A stretch of DNA of 64,000 bases from Torreya grandis. Lineage: Eukaryota > Streptophyta > Pinopsida > Cupressales > Taxaceae. Position numbers and translations under genes: made by a program. This document shows positions 35,475 to 48,800 of the stretch, piece by piece. The notes beneath the pieces were generated by a model. The model saw only the letters and a list, made by a program, of their open reading frames with translations, ran no database searches and was not told the DNA's origin. Within the stretch, counting starts at the first letter, position 1. Each line of letters opens with the position of its first letter. The stretch lies in NCBI GenBank assembly GCA_037957365.1, contig JARHVA010000157.1:4908001-4972000 (forward strand). Direction: 5' to 3'.

Positions 35475-37858
35475 ATGGACCATGTTTTCCTTGGCTAGCC
35501 TGGCTATGATCCTTACCAGCGTTATGTTGATCCTTCTTAGGTCCAATATGACCAGTCTCAGCCCTGTCATGAGCTATATCAGCCTTATGCCCAGTCTTTT
35601 CAATGTGTCACTTCTACTCAACCCAGTCTCTTTGCCAATCAACCCGTCTCCTTCAAACGAGCACTGCTGGGATACAAAAAGTATGTAGTAGAGCTTGACA
35701 CTAGAAAGGGATGTGGCCAAGAAATTCTTGATCATGTCATCAAGTGAGAAATGCACTGGATCTGGTTAAGAGTGAATGGGATCCTATTGAAAGAGCCAAT
35801 TAGCACATGCTTACAAGTGAGATGCTGGATGTGAGTGGTTTGATTGCATCTTTGGAAGAGAAGCTGAGTATTCATGAGAGGAAACCTTACAAAGTCTATT
35901 AACCTGCATACCCGCTGCCCCAAGTATCATATCAGTCATACACAGCCCGTGCTTATGAGCTAAGTCAAGCCTGTCAAAGTCCTTTCCCCAATCATGTTGA
36001 GGAGAGTTCCATAACAATAAATCTTGTGTTTCAAGCTAACCTTGATAGATAGATCAAATTGGCAAATCTTTAAATGCGACAGTCTATTTTGGCAGCAAGG
36101 GAGGTGGAATCCAAAACCTCACTACCCTCTCACATTATGGCCCTATCACCCCAAAAGGAGATGGCCATTCCTAATATCTTGGGCTGGAATAAAGTGATTT
36201 AGTCATGGAGCAACAAGGAGGAGAAAGACATTGTCCAAGAGTGTGAGGTACAAAATGAGGATAATCTGGCTAAGTAGATTGAGGAATTAGAAGCTAAGAT
36301 GAGACTGCTTAGAGAAAGAGAGATAGAGCTTTCATACCTTGTAGAGGAGATTACGCCAAAAGATACCCCTTCTACCAATCCTCAAGCTGATTTCAATATT
36401 GATGAAGTGTTGGTAAAGTGGAGAGACAAAAATCAAGTGATTTTGGCGCAAGGTCTGCCCTCATTTTCTCATGAGGTTTTAAAATGATCCCCTGCTTCCC
36501 TTTCCCAACCTAATTTTGATGAGCCTTGTGTGCCCCCTGCTATTCTAAAGAAAGCCCCCTCTTGTGTGCCAAATCCTTTCTATCATATGGCACTTGCTCA
36601 TTCTGGCTCATCCGATGCATCAATAGATCATGCCCTTACTCCTGTGCGCCTAGCTTTCTAGCACGCCTCTTTTCAAATAGCTCTTCCTGTACATGAGCAG
36701 ACCCTCCCAAATCTTCACCAACCTCCTCAAGTCTTTCAACATGATCTCCAAATTCCAATCTGGAAGAAGGAACATCATGAGCCAACCCACGACCTTGAAG
36801 AGGATAAAGTTACTCCTTGTTCACAAGGGGAAAATTCCAATCCCAAGGTCATGAGTTGGAAGCAAATAATGGAATCTTGGGGCAGAAAGGAAGAGGAGGA
36901 GAAAGGTTTTGCTTAAAACATTGAAGAAGATGAGGCTGCTCCTGCTCCTGATGATGATTGTGACCTCCAAGAAAGGCTCTTCCAAGAAGATATAGACAGG
37001 CGGATTATAGAGTTGGAGTCCAAAGCGAGTTTCCTTAGCCATCGTGTGATGGACGTTTCAGACCAAGTAGCAGTTTCCATGTTTGAACACACTTCATCTA
37101 CACACCTCTAAGAGAGCTATCATGCCACATGTAATATAGATATAGTGATGGCCAAATAAAAAGAGGAGAATCATTCGATTCTAGCTCAAGGACTGCCTCC
37201 TCTTCCACATGAGTTCATCCGTCAGCCTTCCATTTCCCCCCTTCTCAAGGAGGAACCTGTATAGAAGGAAGAAAGTGAAGAGGAGTATGCTCATTTCATG
37301 ACTGATCAGGGAGACTTCATGAGTGCGGATGAGGAGGAGATCACCATAGGTACCCACTTTGATGAACAAAAAGACAAGTCACAAGCTTTTGCCTCTATCT
37401 CTGATGATGAAGAAGTGTTTTCTATCCCTTTTCTCATTTTGCAAGACATCAAGGAGGGGCATGGACATTTTCTTGATCATGTTTTGAATGATTTATTCAA
37501 AGTCATTAGGGTAGGTTACACTTTTCTTTAAGGGGGATATGAGCTGGATAAGGGTGGAGAAGGCAACATTGGGACTCAAATAAGTATGCAAAGGGGCTAT
37601 AGGTTTTTAGATTTATCCTTTCAAGAGGTTGGTGAATCTAAAGATACTTTCTTTGAAGTCATCAAGGAGGATGATCATACCATGGAACCTAAACATGAGG
37701 CAGAGGGGGACAAGCCAATCAATGATGCATATCAAGGGGCTTATGGTGTTGAGCCAACAATGATTGATTTCTTGATCGGATACACCAGCATGAAGAACCA
37801 ACAGGAGGCAAGCTTCCAAGAACAAATAGAGTACGTATATGTTGGAAGCATGTTTTAA
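35475..37858 (+). pseudogene. Element D orphan reading frame, about 790 codons, function unknown
   Basis: From ATG at 35475 the text reads MDHVFLG, then PGYDPYQRYVDPS, a Tyr/Gln/Pro-rich start. After one phase shift near 35740 a single frame runs to 37858. It contains coiled-coil-like parts (LIASLEEKLSIHERK; IEELEAKMRLLREREIELSY). It also contains a repeated module: first copy about 36180-36480 and second about 36855-37230, sharing SWxxKEEE, then a I(E/I)ELE(A/S)K heptad stretch, then NIDxVxxK and ILAQGLPxxxHE. An acidic tail follows. About 15 in-frame stops interrupt it, nearly all TAG or TAA, most explicable as CAG or CAA changed by C-to-T. I recognise no gag, pol or env domain. It might be related to the extra ORF1 of Ogre/Tat elements, or a highly diverged Gag; this needs a profile search. 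Confidence 0.65.
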
Positions 37859-38268
37859 TCTAATCCACTCGGATATGAGCCAATTTAGGTGGTAGGCAAG
37901 AAGAGCAGGTCATGAAACCTCCACTTCATTCAGCCACTTGTCTGGCACCATAATTTTCCTATCTAGGGAGGGGACTTAAGAAATTTTCCATTTGATCCAG
38001 GAGGGAAGCAAATATACCTGGTTAGTTTTACATAGTAGTTGCTTTCAGTTTCTTTTCCTACTTTCCCTAAGTGCAGTTTGCACAAGTAGTGTTTTAGTCT
38101 TGTGTGTGCTTTCCCTTATGTCTGGGGTAAAAGGCTTCACGTTTGATTCTTAGATCTTTGGGGCTGTTGCTAACTTTGTTCAAGCTGCATCTGACTTCAT
38201 GCCCAACAGACTTCAAGGCAACTGGTTTCTAAGCATAGCAGGTATGCTTCCCCTGGGAGTCACCAATT
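37859..38268 (+). other. D 3' untranslated region
   Basis: About 410 bp between the orphan frame and the 3' LTR. No frame was seen, and no clear polypurine run directly before 38269. Confidence 0.6.
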
Positions 38269-40763
38269 TGTTGACCATTTTTTGGTCTAACAGGCCAAAA
38301 ATCGGTCCTCTTCTTCCCCTGCTATTCTAGGCCAATTCATTTTTTGATTTCACACAAGTCCAGGAATTTCTACGGACTCTGTAGGTCTATTTCTATAGAC
38401 TCTGCAGGTCTATTTCTATGAACTCTGCAGAGCTTGGGTTTCTATGGACCCAACAGTGAAGTTTTTTATGAACTCTATAGATCCATTTATATGGACTCTA
38501 TAGGTGCTTTTCTACCATTTCTACAGGGATGGATTTTTTATGGACTATATAGGTGAAGTTTCTATAGATTCTGCAAGGAAGATTTTTTCTATGAACTTTG
38601 CAGGCGACTCTTTCGGCACATGAAGAACCAGTTCAAAGAGTGCAGGGTTTTGTAAAACTCCTTCGGACTCTTATCTAAAAATTCACAAAGAAGGTTAGCA
38701 TTTTTGAACCATTGAACCAGTTCAATGCCTTGGTTCAACGCCTACGTTCATCACTTTGGTTCAATCAAATGGTTCATCGACTTGGTTCAAGCATTGGTTC
38801 AATCACTCAGTTTACTCAGTCAGTTCAATAGCTTGGTTCAACGGCTTGGTCCAATGCTTTGATTCAACACCTTGGTTCAATAGCTTGGTTCAATGTTTCA
38901 GTTCAACAGCTTGGTTCAACATTTCGGTTCAATGCCTTGGTTCATCAGCAAAGTTTAATGCAAAGTTCATTAGCAAAGTTCAATCAAATGGTTCGATGCC
39001 TTGGTTCAACAATTATTTGAACCGTTGAACCAGTTCAATCAATTGGTTCAACGATTGGTTCAAAGGAGTGGTTCAATGTAAAGTTCGAGCCTCCCTAAGG
39101 ACAAGTGCCCTTGCTGAGGGTAGTTCTAGGTTCAAGAGCCCTTGCAGAGGGCAGGGAGCACTTGAAAGAGGCCACAAAGAAAGCCGCAAAGGTAAGATCT
39201 TCTGGAATTTTGTTAAGGCAAAGGTATAATTCCTTTAGACAAAAAGTCTGAAGGAATTCAGAAAGTAGCGAGCTCAAAAAAGGGACTTGGGGAAAATTCT
39301 GAAGGCAAAGCGGCCAGACAATTTTCACGAACTTTTGTCCATGGGAAAATTGTCTGCAAAAAAAGCCTGTGGGGAAGAAATCTGAAGGAAAGTGTCCACT
39401 CAAAAAGGCCTGATGGAAAATAGGCCCGCAAAAAAGGCCACGGTGAAATTAGCCAAAGCAGGAAGCCAACAGAAAGTCCAAGGGTGACGAGCCTGAAGAC
39501 ATTAAAGTTAAAAAATGGCAAACTAGCAGTTGGGTATTCAAATGCAATGATGGGCCCATGAACATCATTTTTACAGCAGAGAAATAGCCATTTGACCTTT
39601 GAATTCTTGAGTGCCAACAAAGAACCCAGAGAATGAAAAGAACCCAAGGAGCCATCAAGGACGAGAAGATAGCCTCTGAGGGCCCAAGGAGCCAGAAGAG
39701 TCAAGGTAGGGTAAAAACAAAAGTGCCAAGTGTAGAAATAGACAAAATAGTCCAAGTGGTGAAGGGAGGTGTCTACTCAAGGAGTTATTCCAGCGATTGG
39801 AATAGTGCTCGCCAAGTGGTCATAAATGTGATGCAAACAGTGAATGGTGCACCCCATTTTTTCTCCATTTTACATTTATGAGTAGAAAAATCGCATGGGT
39901 GCCTTCAAGGAGCATTCTTGGTTAATGGGGAAATGGTGCGGCCTATGTTTTAAAATGCCTGAAGTCAGAATCAGAACTGACACAACATTTATATTTTAGC
40001 GGCTTCCTCTTCCCAACGCCTTTGGGACACGCATGGGCCATTTGTAAAAAGGGTGCCAAAAGGCCTCCTTGCTTCCTCTATATATTGTATACTTCTCATT
40101 TGGAAAAGGATCTTTCACATTTGTAAGGCGAAGCCCTGGCAAATTTTCACTTGAAATCAATAAATGCATTTTTACCTCTATTCTGGTTAGATATCTCTCT
40201 GTGTGTCTAAGTGTTAGTTTTGTGTTTAGTCATTGCTTCCTAATGCTTTCATAGGGTTAACACCAATGCACTTGGTATCTATAAGGTGCCGTTCTTGCAG
40301 GTGACAAGAAGAGCTGTACTTGGAATCAAAGAAACAAAAGAAGCTACTATACAATGTGCCCTTTCCACAACACCTATGGTGAGTCCCTATTTTCTATGTG
40401 TTCCATTAAAGCCTCCCTGTTAAACTTCTTGTAGCCTGGTCCTTTTACTAGTTAAAGTGTATGTATGTGTTTGTATGGTTTAGAGTGTGAGTTTGAGTAG
40501 GTCGAATCATTTTGGTGCATCACCCTTTTAGAGTAGGTTTTGTTTTCCTGTAATCCTTCTCCCTTTTCATCCCCCCATTATATATCTTTATATGTATTAA
40601 AACTTATTGGAACAACTCAGATGCATCGAAGGGAGCTAGCCCTTATCTAGAGACTCTCCCCTCCAGCTTCGCTAGTCCCACAAGCGAGAGGGGAGTTTCC
40701 ATTTTGACGTGTGGAAGGTAGGAGCTCGACCTCCAGCCAAGGGTGCAATCTTCTGCATCAACA
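38269..40763 (+). repeat. D 3' LTR
   Basis: Starts TGTTGACCATTTTTTGG and ends TCTGCATCAACA. It repeats all blocks of the 5' LTR, with roughly several percent substitutions in the parts I compared. Confidence 0.9.
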
Positions 40764-40921
40764 GGTATCACAAAAGACTTTCTTCTCTACTCCTCTCTAA
40801 GAAATGTGGCTATCACATCATCAAACTTTAGAGTTCCTTATGATGAATTGTTGATGATCATCACCAAATGATGCCAAGAATCAGGGAATGAACATATTAA
40901 GGTGATTAATTTGTCTTCATC
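40764..40921 (-). pseudogene. Copia B-III gag fragment between D and C2
   Basis: A 158-bp piece of gag that matches 14427-14602 of B-I. It begins with the right GGTAT copy of D and ends with the left TCATC copy of C2. Confidence 0.85.
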
Positions 40922-41621
40922 TGTTAGGAATTAGTCCTAACATGGCTGTATTATTTATTTTTATTTAAAGTGATTTGGTTGTGCAATTTACGTAGCATAA
41001 AATAATATAAGATATTAGTTGTTAGAACAACCAATCCTAAATTAGTGTTAAGGTTATTTGTTAGTTGTTAATTGTTAACTATTAACCTATTATTAGAAGA
41101 GTTGTTAGACGTATTTTCTTATATATTGTAATGTTCTAAGTAATAAAATTGAATAAATGTAATTGACTAAAATCATATTTTTGCACATCTGAACTTTGTC
41201 TCTTCTCCATTAATGGGTTAGAACCCATAAGTGGTATCATAGTGGACTTTGAAAAAGGGCTCTCTCATTTTCACTCCACTAATGCTTTGCTTATGAAGTA
41301 TACAAGGCAATGGGCAAGCAGGATACCAAAAACCTCGTGCAACCTCGTTACCTTATCCATGTTCCATTCATTTGTTGTTTTTTTTTATCAAAATAGTGCC
41401 AAAAAAGGTTGGCATGATACCATAGACCTCGTGCAACTCCCTTGGTTGGCTGTTTACTCTTCTTGCACTTTGTCAATGGTACTAGTGGATACCACATACC
41501 TTGCAACAAACCCACTTGGAATACATCATTCATTTGCATCATCTACCTTTTCCACCTTGTACACTCTCTTTCCATAGTTATTTTCACCTAGTTTGTTCAT
41601 TGTATTCATTCAAGAAAATTA

Positions 41622-41659
<38 letters not shown>

Positions 41660-43223
41660 CATTGTTTTTATATAGAGTCATACTATCACATTAGCAAAAT
41701 AGGGCATATAGTTTTTTTGCATTAAAGAAGAAGGCAAGTTACTTTCACAATATACAAAGGTGAGTTGCAATTCAACTTTTAGCTCTTAGTTCCTGCATCT
41801 AAATATTAACATCGAGCTCTATATTTAAAATTTTGTACTAGATCTCACTTGGCATTCAAATATCCTTTTATGACCTCCTCAAGGTCTTCAAGCCCTTAGA
41901 TCCTCCTCAACACAACCATTTCTGATTGCTTTGTGAGGAATGATATTCCATAAAGGAATAATATCAACATCAAATGACATCATCCTCCTCCACATATAAC
42001 TACATCCCACCGATTTGATCCTCATGGTGAGATTAAGATATGAGTTAAAATTTCTTATAAGTCGATGGCCCTCTCTCTCTAACGACATCTTTGTCTATCC
42101 TACTACACCATTACCTCTCTCATCTCTCATATTTCTTTGAAGCTTCTAAATGCCTATTTGCCTTTAGATGTTGAAGCTATTGACACTTTTTGATCACAAT
42201 GATGATCCTTTCATTCTACATTGGATCCTGTTGTAGATATTGCATCGATCCCTTTGCACTCCATGGTGACCCTGATGCCTACCATCAATATCAAAACTAC
42301 TTATGCAAGTTTCACAACTTATCCAACCACTGTAGTAATAAATTTCTAGCTATGGTTTTCTATAAGTTTGTAAAATTTAGGTTTAGGTGTCAAAAATGTT
42401 GTTTTATAATACTATGTGGTTTTGTCAATTATTTCAAGGTATTAGGTCATGACTAGTGGTTTTAAGTATTTAAAGTTTATAGTCTTAGTCTTTAGATGGT
42501 TTTATTTTCGGTCTATGATATTAGTAGTTTTCTTATGTTTTTAAATTAAGTCAAGTCAAATATTATGAAATTAATTTTAGTGTTTATAGTACAAGGAGTA
42601 TTTTGTTTTTTAATTAAAAAATAAAGTGTCAAATAAAGGTATATTTGTTATTGTCAATTTTTTTATATCGCATGTTTTTTTATCATCATAGTCTATGTCA
42701 TTTATTGTCTCAAGTTATATTTTACATATTGTGTTGAGTCCAAATAAAATATGCTTTTATTATCTAAGTTTAGAATCATTTGTGAGTTAAATTTCTTTTT
42801 TAAATTGCAAGTCGTCAAATAAAGCCTTGAAAGGTAGCTTTCGATAAGACAGGTTTTCACTATTTGTAATCGAATGCATTGTTAATTGAAACCAACATTC
42901 GAGTTTCTTGCCCCATGTTAGACCTAAGGGGGCAGTTAGGAATTGGTCCTAACATGGGTATATTATTTAGTTTTATTAGTAGTGATTTGGTTGTGTAAAT
43001 CACGTAGCATAAAATAGTATAAGATATTGGTTGTTAAAACAATCAATCCTAAATTAGTGTTAAGGTTATTTATTAGTTGCTAACAACTAACCTATTTTTA
43101 GAAGCATTTCATTATATATTTAAATGTTATTATTAATAAAGTTGAATAAATGTGATTGACCAAAATTGTGCTTCTACACATCTGAGTTTTATCTCTTCTC
43201 CATTAATGGGTTAAAACCTATCA
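40922..43223 (+). mobile_element. Element C2: second copy of the small non-coding LTR element
   Basis: A 2,302-bp copy with LTRs 40922-41230 and 42934-43223, the same variant primer site (TGGTATCATAG at about 41232) and purine run CTAAGGGGG, and perfect TCATC duplications at 40917-40921 and 43224-43228. It sits at the same base of B gag as C1. It lacks about 535 bp present in C1 and has a TA run (41624-41655) in place of the (GT)n. It has no gag or pol. Confidence 0.9.
41624..41655. repeat. (TA)n run in C2
   Basis: About 16 TA units at the position of the (GT)n of C1, flanked by the same GTATCATTG text. Confidence 0.95.
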
Positions 43224-43739
43224 TCATCCTCCATATTTACACTAATGAAGACCAAATTACTGATAATAGTATTAAACTCTTTTAGGTTATCTATTATAGA
43301 TGAACCCACCTTCATCCTCAAGTTGTACAATCGCTTCTTTAGGAAAACTTTATTTATTGTTGATTTGTTTGATAAAGCTTATTACGCTTCTCCCATAGTT
43401 CTTTTTAAGTCTTCTCCTCAAGAACATTGAATAGAACAAAATCTGTAAGACAAAGATGGATTATATAAACCACCTTCCTATCCATCTTGATCCACTCCTC
43501 ATATGTCATGTTATTGGGTTTAATTTCAAGACCTTTCAAGGCTAGAGCTTGGTCATTCTAAACCAAGAGATCCTCTACCTTCATCTTCCATACCTTCATC
43601 TTCCATAGGGGGAAGTTCCTACCATCAAACTTCTCAATCTTGAACTTGGTTACTCCTCCTATCATTGTTACATATCTCACTTGCACAAAACTCTCTACTT
43701 GCAGAAAATAATCAAATAAATAATTTTAAAAATAACCTG
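43224..43739 (-). pseudogene. Copia B-III gag N-terminal part
   Basis: Matches 17598-18096 of B-I closely, apart from a direct repeat of ACCTTCATCTTCCAT near 43578-43606. It ends at the primer site. Confidence 0.85.
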
Positions 43740-43751
43740 GCTCTGATACCA
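43740..43751 (-). other. Primer-binding site of B-III
   Basis: Plus strand GCTCTGATACCA, a perfect initiator-Met type site, two bases left of LTR4. Confidence 0.9.
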
Positions 43752-43753
43752 AA

Positions 43754-44510
43754 TGTTAGGGAAAATATATAAGATGTGCAATAAATTAATGCAAAAATAA
43801 AAATTAATAAAATAATGAAAATAGAGGTAACACAATTACATAATATTTACATGGAAACGCTACAATGTGCAAAGGAAAAACCATGAGTCAATAATAGATT
43901 CAAACTTATTATTATCTTCAACAAATCCTCCTCTTCAATAAAGCTTCCCCAAGCTTGGTATTCTTTCTCTTATCTTACATACAAAGCTCCTTCTATGAGT
44001 GGCTTGTACTTGAATTACAAAATGCAACTCCTACAAAGCTTATACAACTTTTGCATAACATATTGAAAATGCAAAGGAGGTTCATATAGGAGGCCAAAAA
44101 AGTGCCATACTCCACATGGAGGAATAGTGACGATTGTATCCCACATGTGCCAAAGGTCAATAGTAGGGAATCTACTTTTGATAAAATCTCCACTACTATG
44201 TGTCATCCAAAAAATGACATCCCACTCCACATGAGTGAATACTAATAAATATTGGTCTTTGTCTCCCACCCACATGCAAAAGAGGCAAAAGGTAATCAAT
44301 CATCTATTAATCTAAGACAACACTTACATAATGGATTCCCATAATAAATGTTCCCCACATCCATCTATGTTAATTAGCAAGGGCTCCCATGTGCCTTAGT
44401 GGAGAATTATGCCCCATGCCACCTCACCTAATGAATATTGACTACCACCTCACATGCATGAATAGTAATTGCCACCTTACCTACATGAATAGTGACTTCA
44501 CCTCCTAAAA
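43754..44510 (-). repeat. LTR4, outer LTR of the B array (757 bp)
   Basis: Starts TGTTAGGG and ends CTCCTAAAA, where the other copies have CTCCTAACA. It lacks (GA)n. Unlike LTR2 and LTR3, no polypurine tract follows, so it is the right end of the array. Confidence 0.9.
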
Positions 44511-45825
44511 AACCCTAAAGGTAACAATTGAATCTTTATATTGAGAGTTATCTTTCATTTGGATGGATTATTCATTATTCATCTTTGAAATAAAAACCCT
44601 TTTTCCAAATTTTGAGACTTGTGTTCAATATTTCCATTTGAGGATGAAAACCCTTGGTTGTTTTTAGATTTTAGAGGACAAAAACCCTATTGGTTTCTAA
44701 GGTTGGATTGGAGGATGAAAATCCTATTGTCCATAAGAGGTGATTCCACTCATGGATCCCATTTGTTCTCAAATAAGTGAAGTCATTTTCAACTTGCTAT
44801 TGTATCAATACATTATCACTTTAGTAAATTATTGAAGATTTCAACTTGTAGAGGATTGAATCAAATTTTACTTGCAATCCAATCATTGTTAAATTGATGA
44901 TTTTTAGAATTTATCATCATATGTGGTTGTTGTTCATCATCAAAATTCATTGTTTGTTGCACTAAATTGAAGATAATCATTATCTATTATTATTACTATA
45001 AAAATCAAACTTTATTCAAGGTTTGTTGCTGACATACATCACCACCATACACTGCCAATGTTCCTCCTAGTGCCATCACTACCATATGTCATTGATGCTA
45101 CCCATATCTATTATTGTATCATCTTTTTTGGATGGTTTTCAAGCACACTATATATCTATTGTTGCTTTAAGTTTTGATACTATTGTTCATGCACAAATCA
45201 ACAAGTGCATTGGTTGGAATTGATCACCCACATACTAGATCTATTATTTTATGCATTTGATGGTTTATATCAGTAAATGAGGGTTTGATTCACCTATTTG
45301 AGATTATGATCAACATTTGGTTTCATGTACCTTGGTGTCTAGTTTATTGTGGAGTATTAGTTGTTGTTAGGCATCCATTCTAAGGTGGAAGGTTATTGTG
45401 AACTACTGGTGTATACGAGCACTCATTATCAATTTTTATTATTATTGAGTTTTCTCTTACCATAATAATTGAAACCCCTTTACTATTATACATTGTGATC
45501 TCCTTATGAGCTATAACAATTAAGGGTTTGTTATTTACAACTGTTATCTAGTTTACAATTTTATCAAAATTATATTGGTATTCAGTCAATTAAATAAAGG
45601 CTTTAGTTGGTTTCAATTACAGTATTACACGTTCCATTTATTATCATGTTACTTCATTGCCAATAATTGTATGCTTTCATCTTATTACAACAAGGGATTC
45701 AATGAAGTTTCAATTGGATTTTCAATATCAATATTGCACATAAGATGTTTTAGTATTTATTTGATATCCAGTATTAAAAAGGAATCATTGTAAATTTTGG
45801 AATACATTAAATTGCCTGAAAAGGG
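44511..45825. other. Unassigned sequence right of the B array
   Basis: AT-rich. A loose repeat of GGATGAAAACCCT-type words occurs at about 44640-44735. The longest open frame is about 70 codons with no known motif. It may be flanking host sequence or the left part of the F LTR. Confidence 0.4.
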
Positions 45826-48800
45826 GACATTACATACCCTAAATTTGAGAAGCGACTTGGATACAATTCACTTATCAATATGCTAAAGTGTAATTATAAA
45901 TATTATGTGGTACATTAACTATATATAAATTGTAGCATGGAAAGCCTTGATTTCCACCTAAATATGAAATTATAATGATAATTATGCTTTGGAATGAGGA
46001 GTGATATGGTAAAATTAAATATTACTCAACCCAAAATAGTAGGGAGTGTAAAATCCAATACACTAGCCTAATGACTAATTGATACCTTGAGTATTGTATG
46101 GCTTGGTCTACTATCTTTACCCAAGTAGTTAACTGTTTAATCTAGTGATCATTTATTGGGTAGGCATTGTAGTTAACTAAAATAAAGTGTAGTTCTAAGA
46201 TAAGGGTAAGTGGTTAAGTTCTTTGATTTTTGTAATTTATAATCTACCTGGTCACATCAGATATAGACCTTGATTCAACATGACTTATACAACCTTGTTA
46301 CATCAATACTAAGTGAAGTGTATTATGTAGGCCTTGGAAAACTTACATGGAAACATTTAAGGCTTGTAAATGAACTAATAACATATAAATAATGGGAATG
46401 CATCTTGTAAGCTTGGTAGAGGTGGTGGCCTTAGCATTTGGATCTTCCACTAATGCGTAATCCTTACCTTCACTAAAGAAAGCAATGGTTAGGGACTAGA
46501 ATCGATAACCCTTGCCTTAACCAAAGATTGTAATACCTAGGAAAGAAAGTAAATTATTGATAACAACAATCATAAGAATGGATAGAAGTATCATCATGTT
46601 TAAATCTACTCTAATAGCCATAGAATACGAACTAATCTTAATTAATTGAATTATTTCCCTATGTATACACATAATATTTTCAACTTTTATCAAATACTGA
46701 TGCTTTACATCTTGCAAGAACTCATTGAGACTAAATCTCTTTGAGTGCATGCCTTAAGGGGTGCATCGAGAAAGGGGTGTGTAGATCTTTGGTGCTTCAC
46801 AAGATTATTGTCCCTTATTACCACATTATTACCAGTCCAACCATATCTTAAAACCATTCCATAAGATATTACTCCTCCCTTGCACACTTCTCTAGTCTTT
46901 TTTCTCTTTCCATCCCTCTTTTCCTCACCTCGATCCCCTTTAGCCAATTGACTATACTAGGTCAACTAGGTCAACCCTATATAGTTTTTAGCCTCTGATT
47001 ATTATACAATGTTGACTAGGTTAACCCTATAATATTTATAGGTATTTTTCATTATGAGTTTCGTCAGCCCTTCGGCTGACCTAGCTCAGAACCTAGTGAT
47101 TTATCTGCCAAAAACATATAGGGTTGATTGGGTCAACCTCATATAGCTGACATATTCAAAAGGATTTAGGGTGAGATCCACCTATAAATATAAGATCATT
47201 TCATTATTATTTCAATATGCAATAAATATTTATTATTCATTCACACTTATTTACAATTTGCTCTTTTACCATTCTACTTGAGGAGTCTTAGCTTAGGGTT
47301 TCTACTTGGAGAATCTAGTCTTGTGTATAAGTCTTGGATGCTTTGGCCTTTCTTAGTTATCCTTAAAAACCACAATAACCTCTTACAAATCCCATTTGGA
47401 TAAGGGAGAGATTGAGTGTCGATAGGTTCACATTCAGGTAAGTATATTCTAACTTTATTCTCCTCTCTTTAGTAGATATAAGTAACATAAGTATTGGCTT
47501 GAATAATATTACTCTTCATATTCCATGTATTGGGGTCTTACTCATACTTAACTTAATTGAGATTATCTTATACATGTTTTGATTGCTTTAATAAATCCCT
47601 CATGTTGTGCCATAGTCTTTGGTGTGCACTAGATTAGAATTGCTTTCTTGTTTATTAAAATAGAGTGAACATTAAACCTAAGACTCTTTTAGGGTTGTTG
47701 CATGATTGTTTTAGAATTTAGGCTTTGGAACCCTTCCTTTCAAGGTGTATTATGACAAGTGATCCCTTAATCAGGTCTATCAGATCTCCATATTGGTCAT
47801 TCCCCTACTTAGCAAATGTGTTCCCAATCAGAAGTGTAGGGATGCTCTATCTTCTCCAATCTAGGATTGATTTATAGACATGATGCATTTATGCTTGCAT
47901 ACATTCTAGTGAACTCGATGTGAACTAACCCTTATAGTTTTTATTCATATTATTTCATTTCTTTCATTCTTTCATCATTATTTTTATCATATATCTACCA
48001 TACTAGATTGACGTTGTTGACCTAGTATCTAACTTTTGTGCATAGGATTTTAGGTACAGACTATTAGATCAACCCAGTCGACCCAATATAGGTTTTTAAC
48101 TTTCCAAACATCCAATCCAGACTATTAGGTCAACCTAGTCAACCTTGTATTTTTTAGACATTAGGTTTGACATACTAGGTTGACCCAGTTGACCCTATAC
48201 ATTTCAAGAATTCATCAACAAATTTCTGTAAATCTTGATCAACCCAGTCAACCTAGTTAGTTTACAAGCATATATCAAGGTTCTTGAAAAAAAATCTTCA
48301 TTCTTTGCATCTCTGATCCACCAAGGTTCCTTTCTATCCCTCTATCTCTTTCTTTACAATCTTTCCTTTCATAGTTTGCAGTCTTTAAAATTGCCCTTGC
48401 ACAGTTAACTAGATCGACACTGCTGACCCAGTTTTATGTTCTATGTGATGTCTGGATAACTGGGTCAACTCTATTGACCCTATTCATTTTCATACCTTGC
48501 TTCTATAATATAGGTTGGACCCTGTTGACCCTATTTTGTAATTTATGCATACACTATTGACTATATCAAAATTGTACCTTATTTTAAAGTTGGAATTAAC
48601 CTTATATGCTAGTAATTAGTTCACACTTTCTTTTCTTATTGGTTGCATGCTTAGAATAGATCACATAGCTTAATTATGTGGTTTTTAATTAATCATTTGG
48701 TTTCACTATTTTATATTTTATACACACATGTCCAAATCACAAAATCTACACAAGCATTTTAATAGTTATCTACCCAAGCCCAACCTACTTAGATTTCATC

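Larger units (their letters stand above)
32793..40763 (+). mobile_element. Element D: large non-autonomous gypsy-like element with an orphan ORF
   Basis: About 7.97 kb, with LTRs of about 2,481 bp (32793-35273) and 2,495 bp (38269-40763) around a 2,995-bp internal region, flanked by GGTAT. The sequence after the 5' LTR, TTTTGGCACACCCAGTGGGA, is a plausible primer region of plant gypsy type. No gag, protease, RT, RNase H or integrase is present, which fits the class of large retrotransposon derivatives (LARDs). Instead the interior holds one decayed frame of about 790 codons. LTR blocks resemble the E LTR: TATTCCAGCAGTTGGAACAG, the TATA region CTATATATTGTA, and arrays of GGTTCAA, so an E-like Tat element is the likely helper. 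It inserted in B-III gag. Confidence 0.88.

Noticed and set aside
44511..45825. Possible host exon with GGATGAAAACCCT words
   Set aside because: No open frame over 75 codons, no splice pattern and no protein similarity that I recognise.
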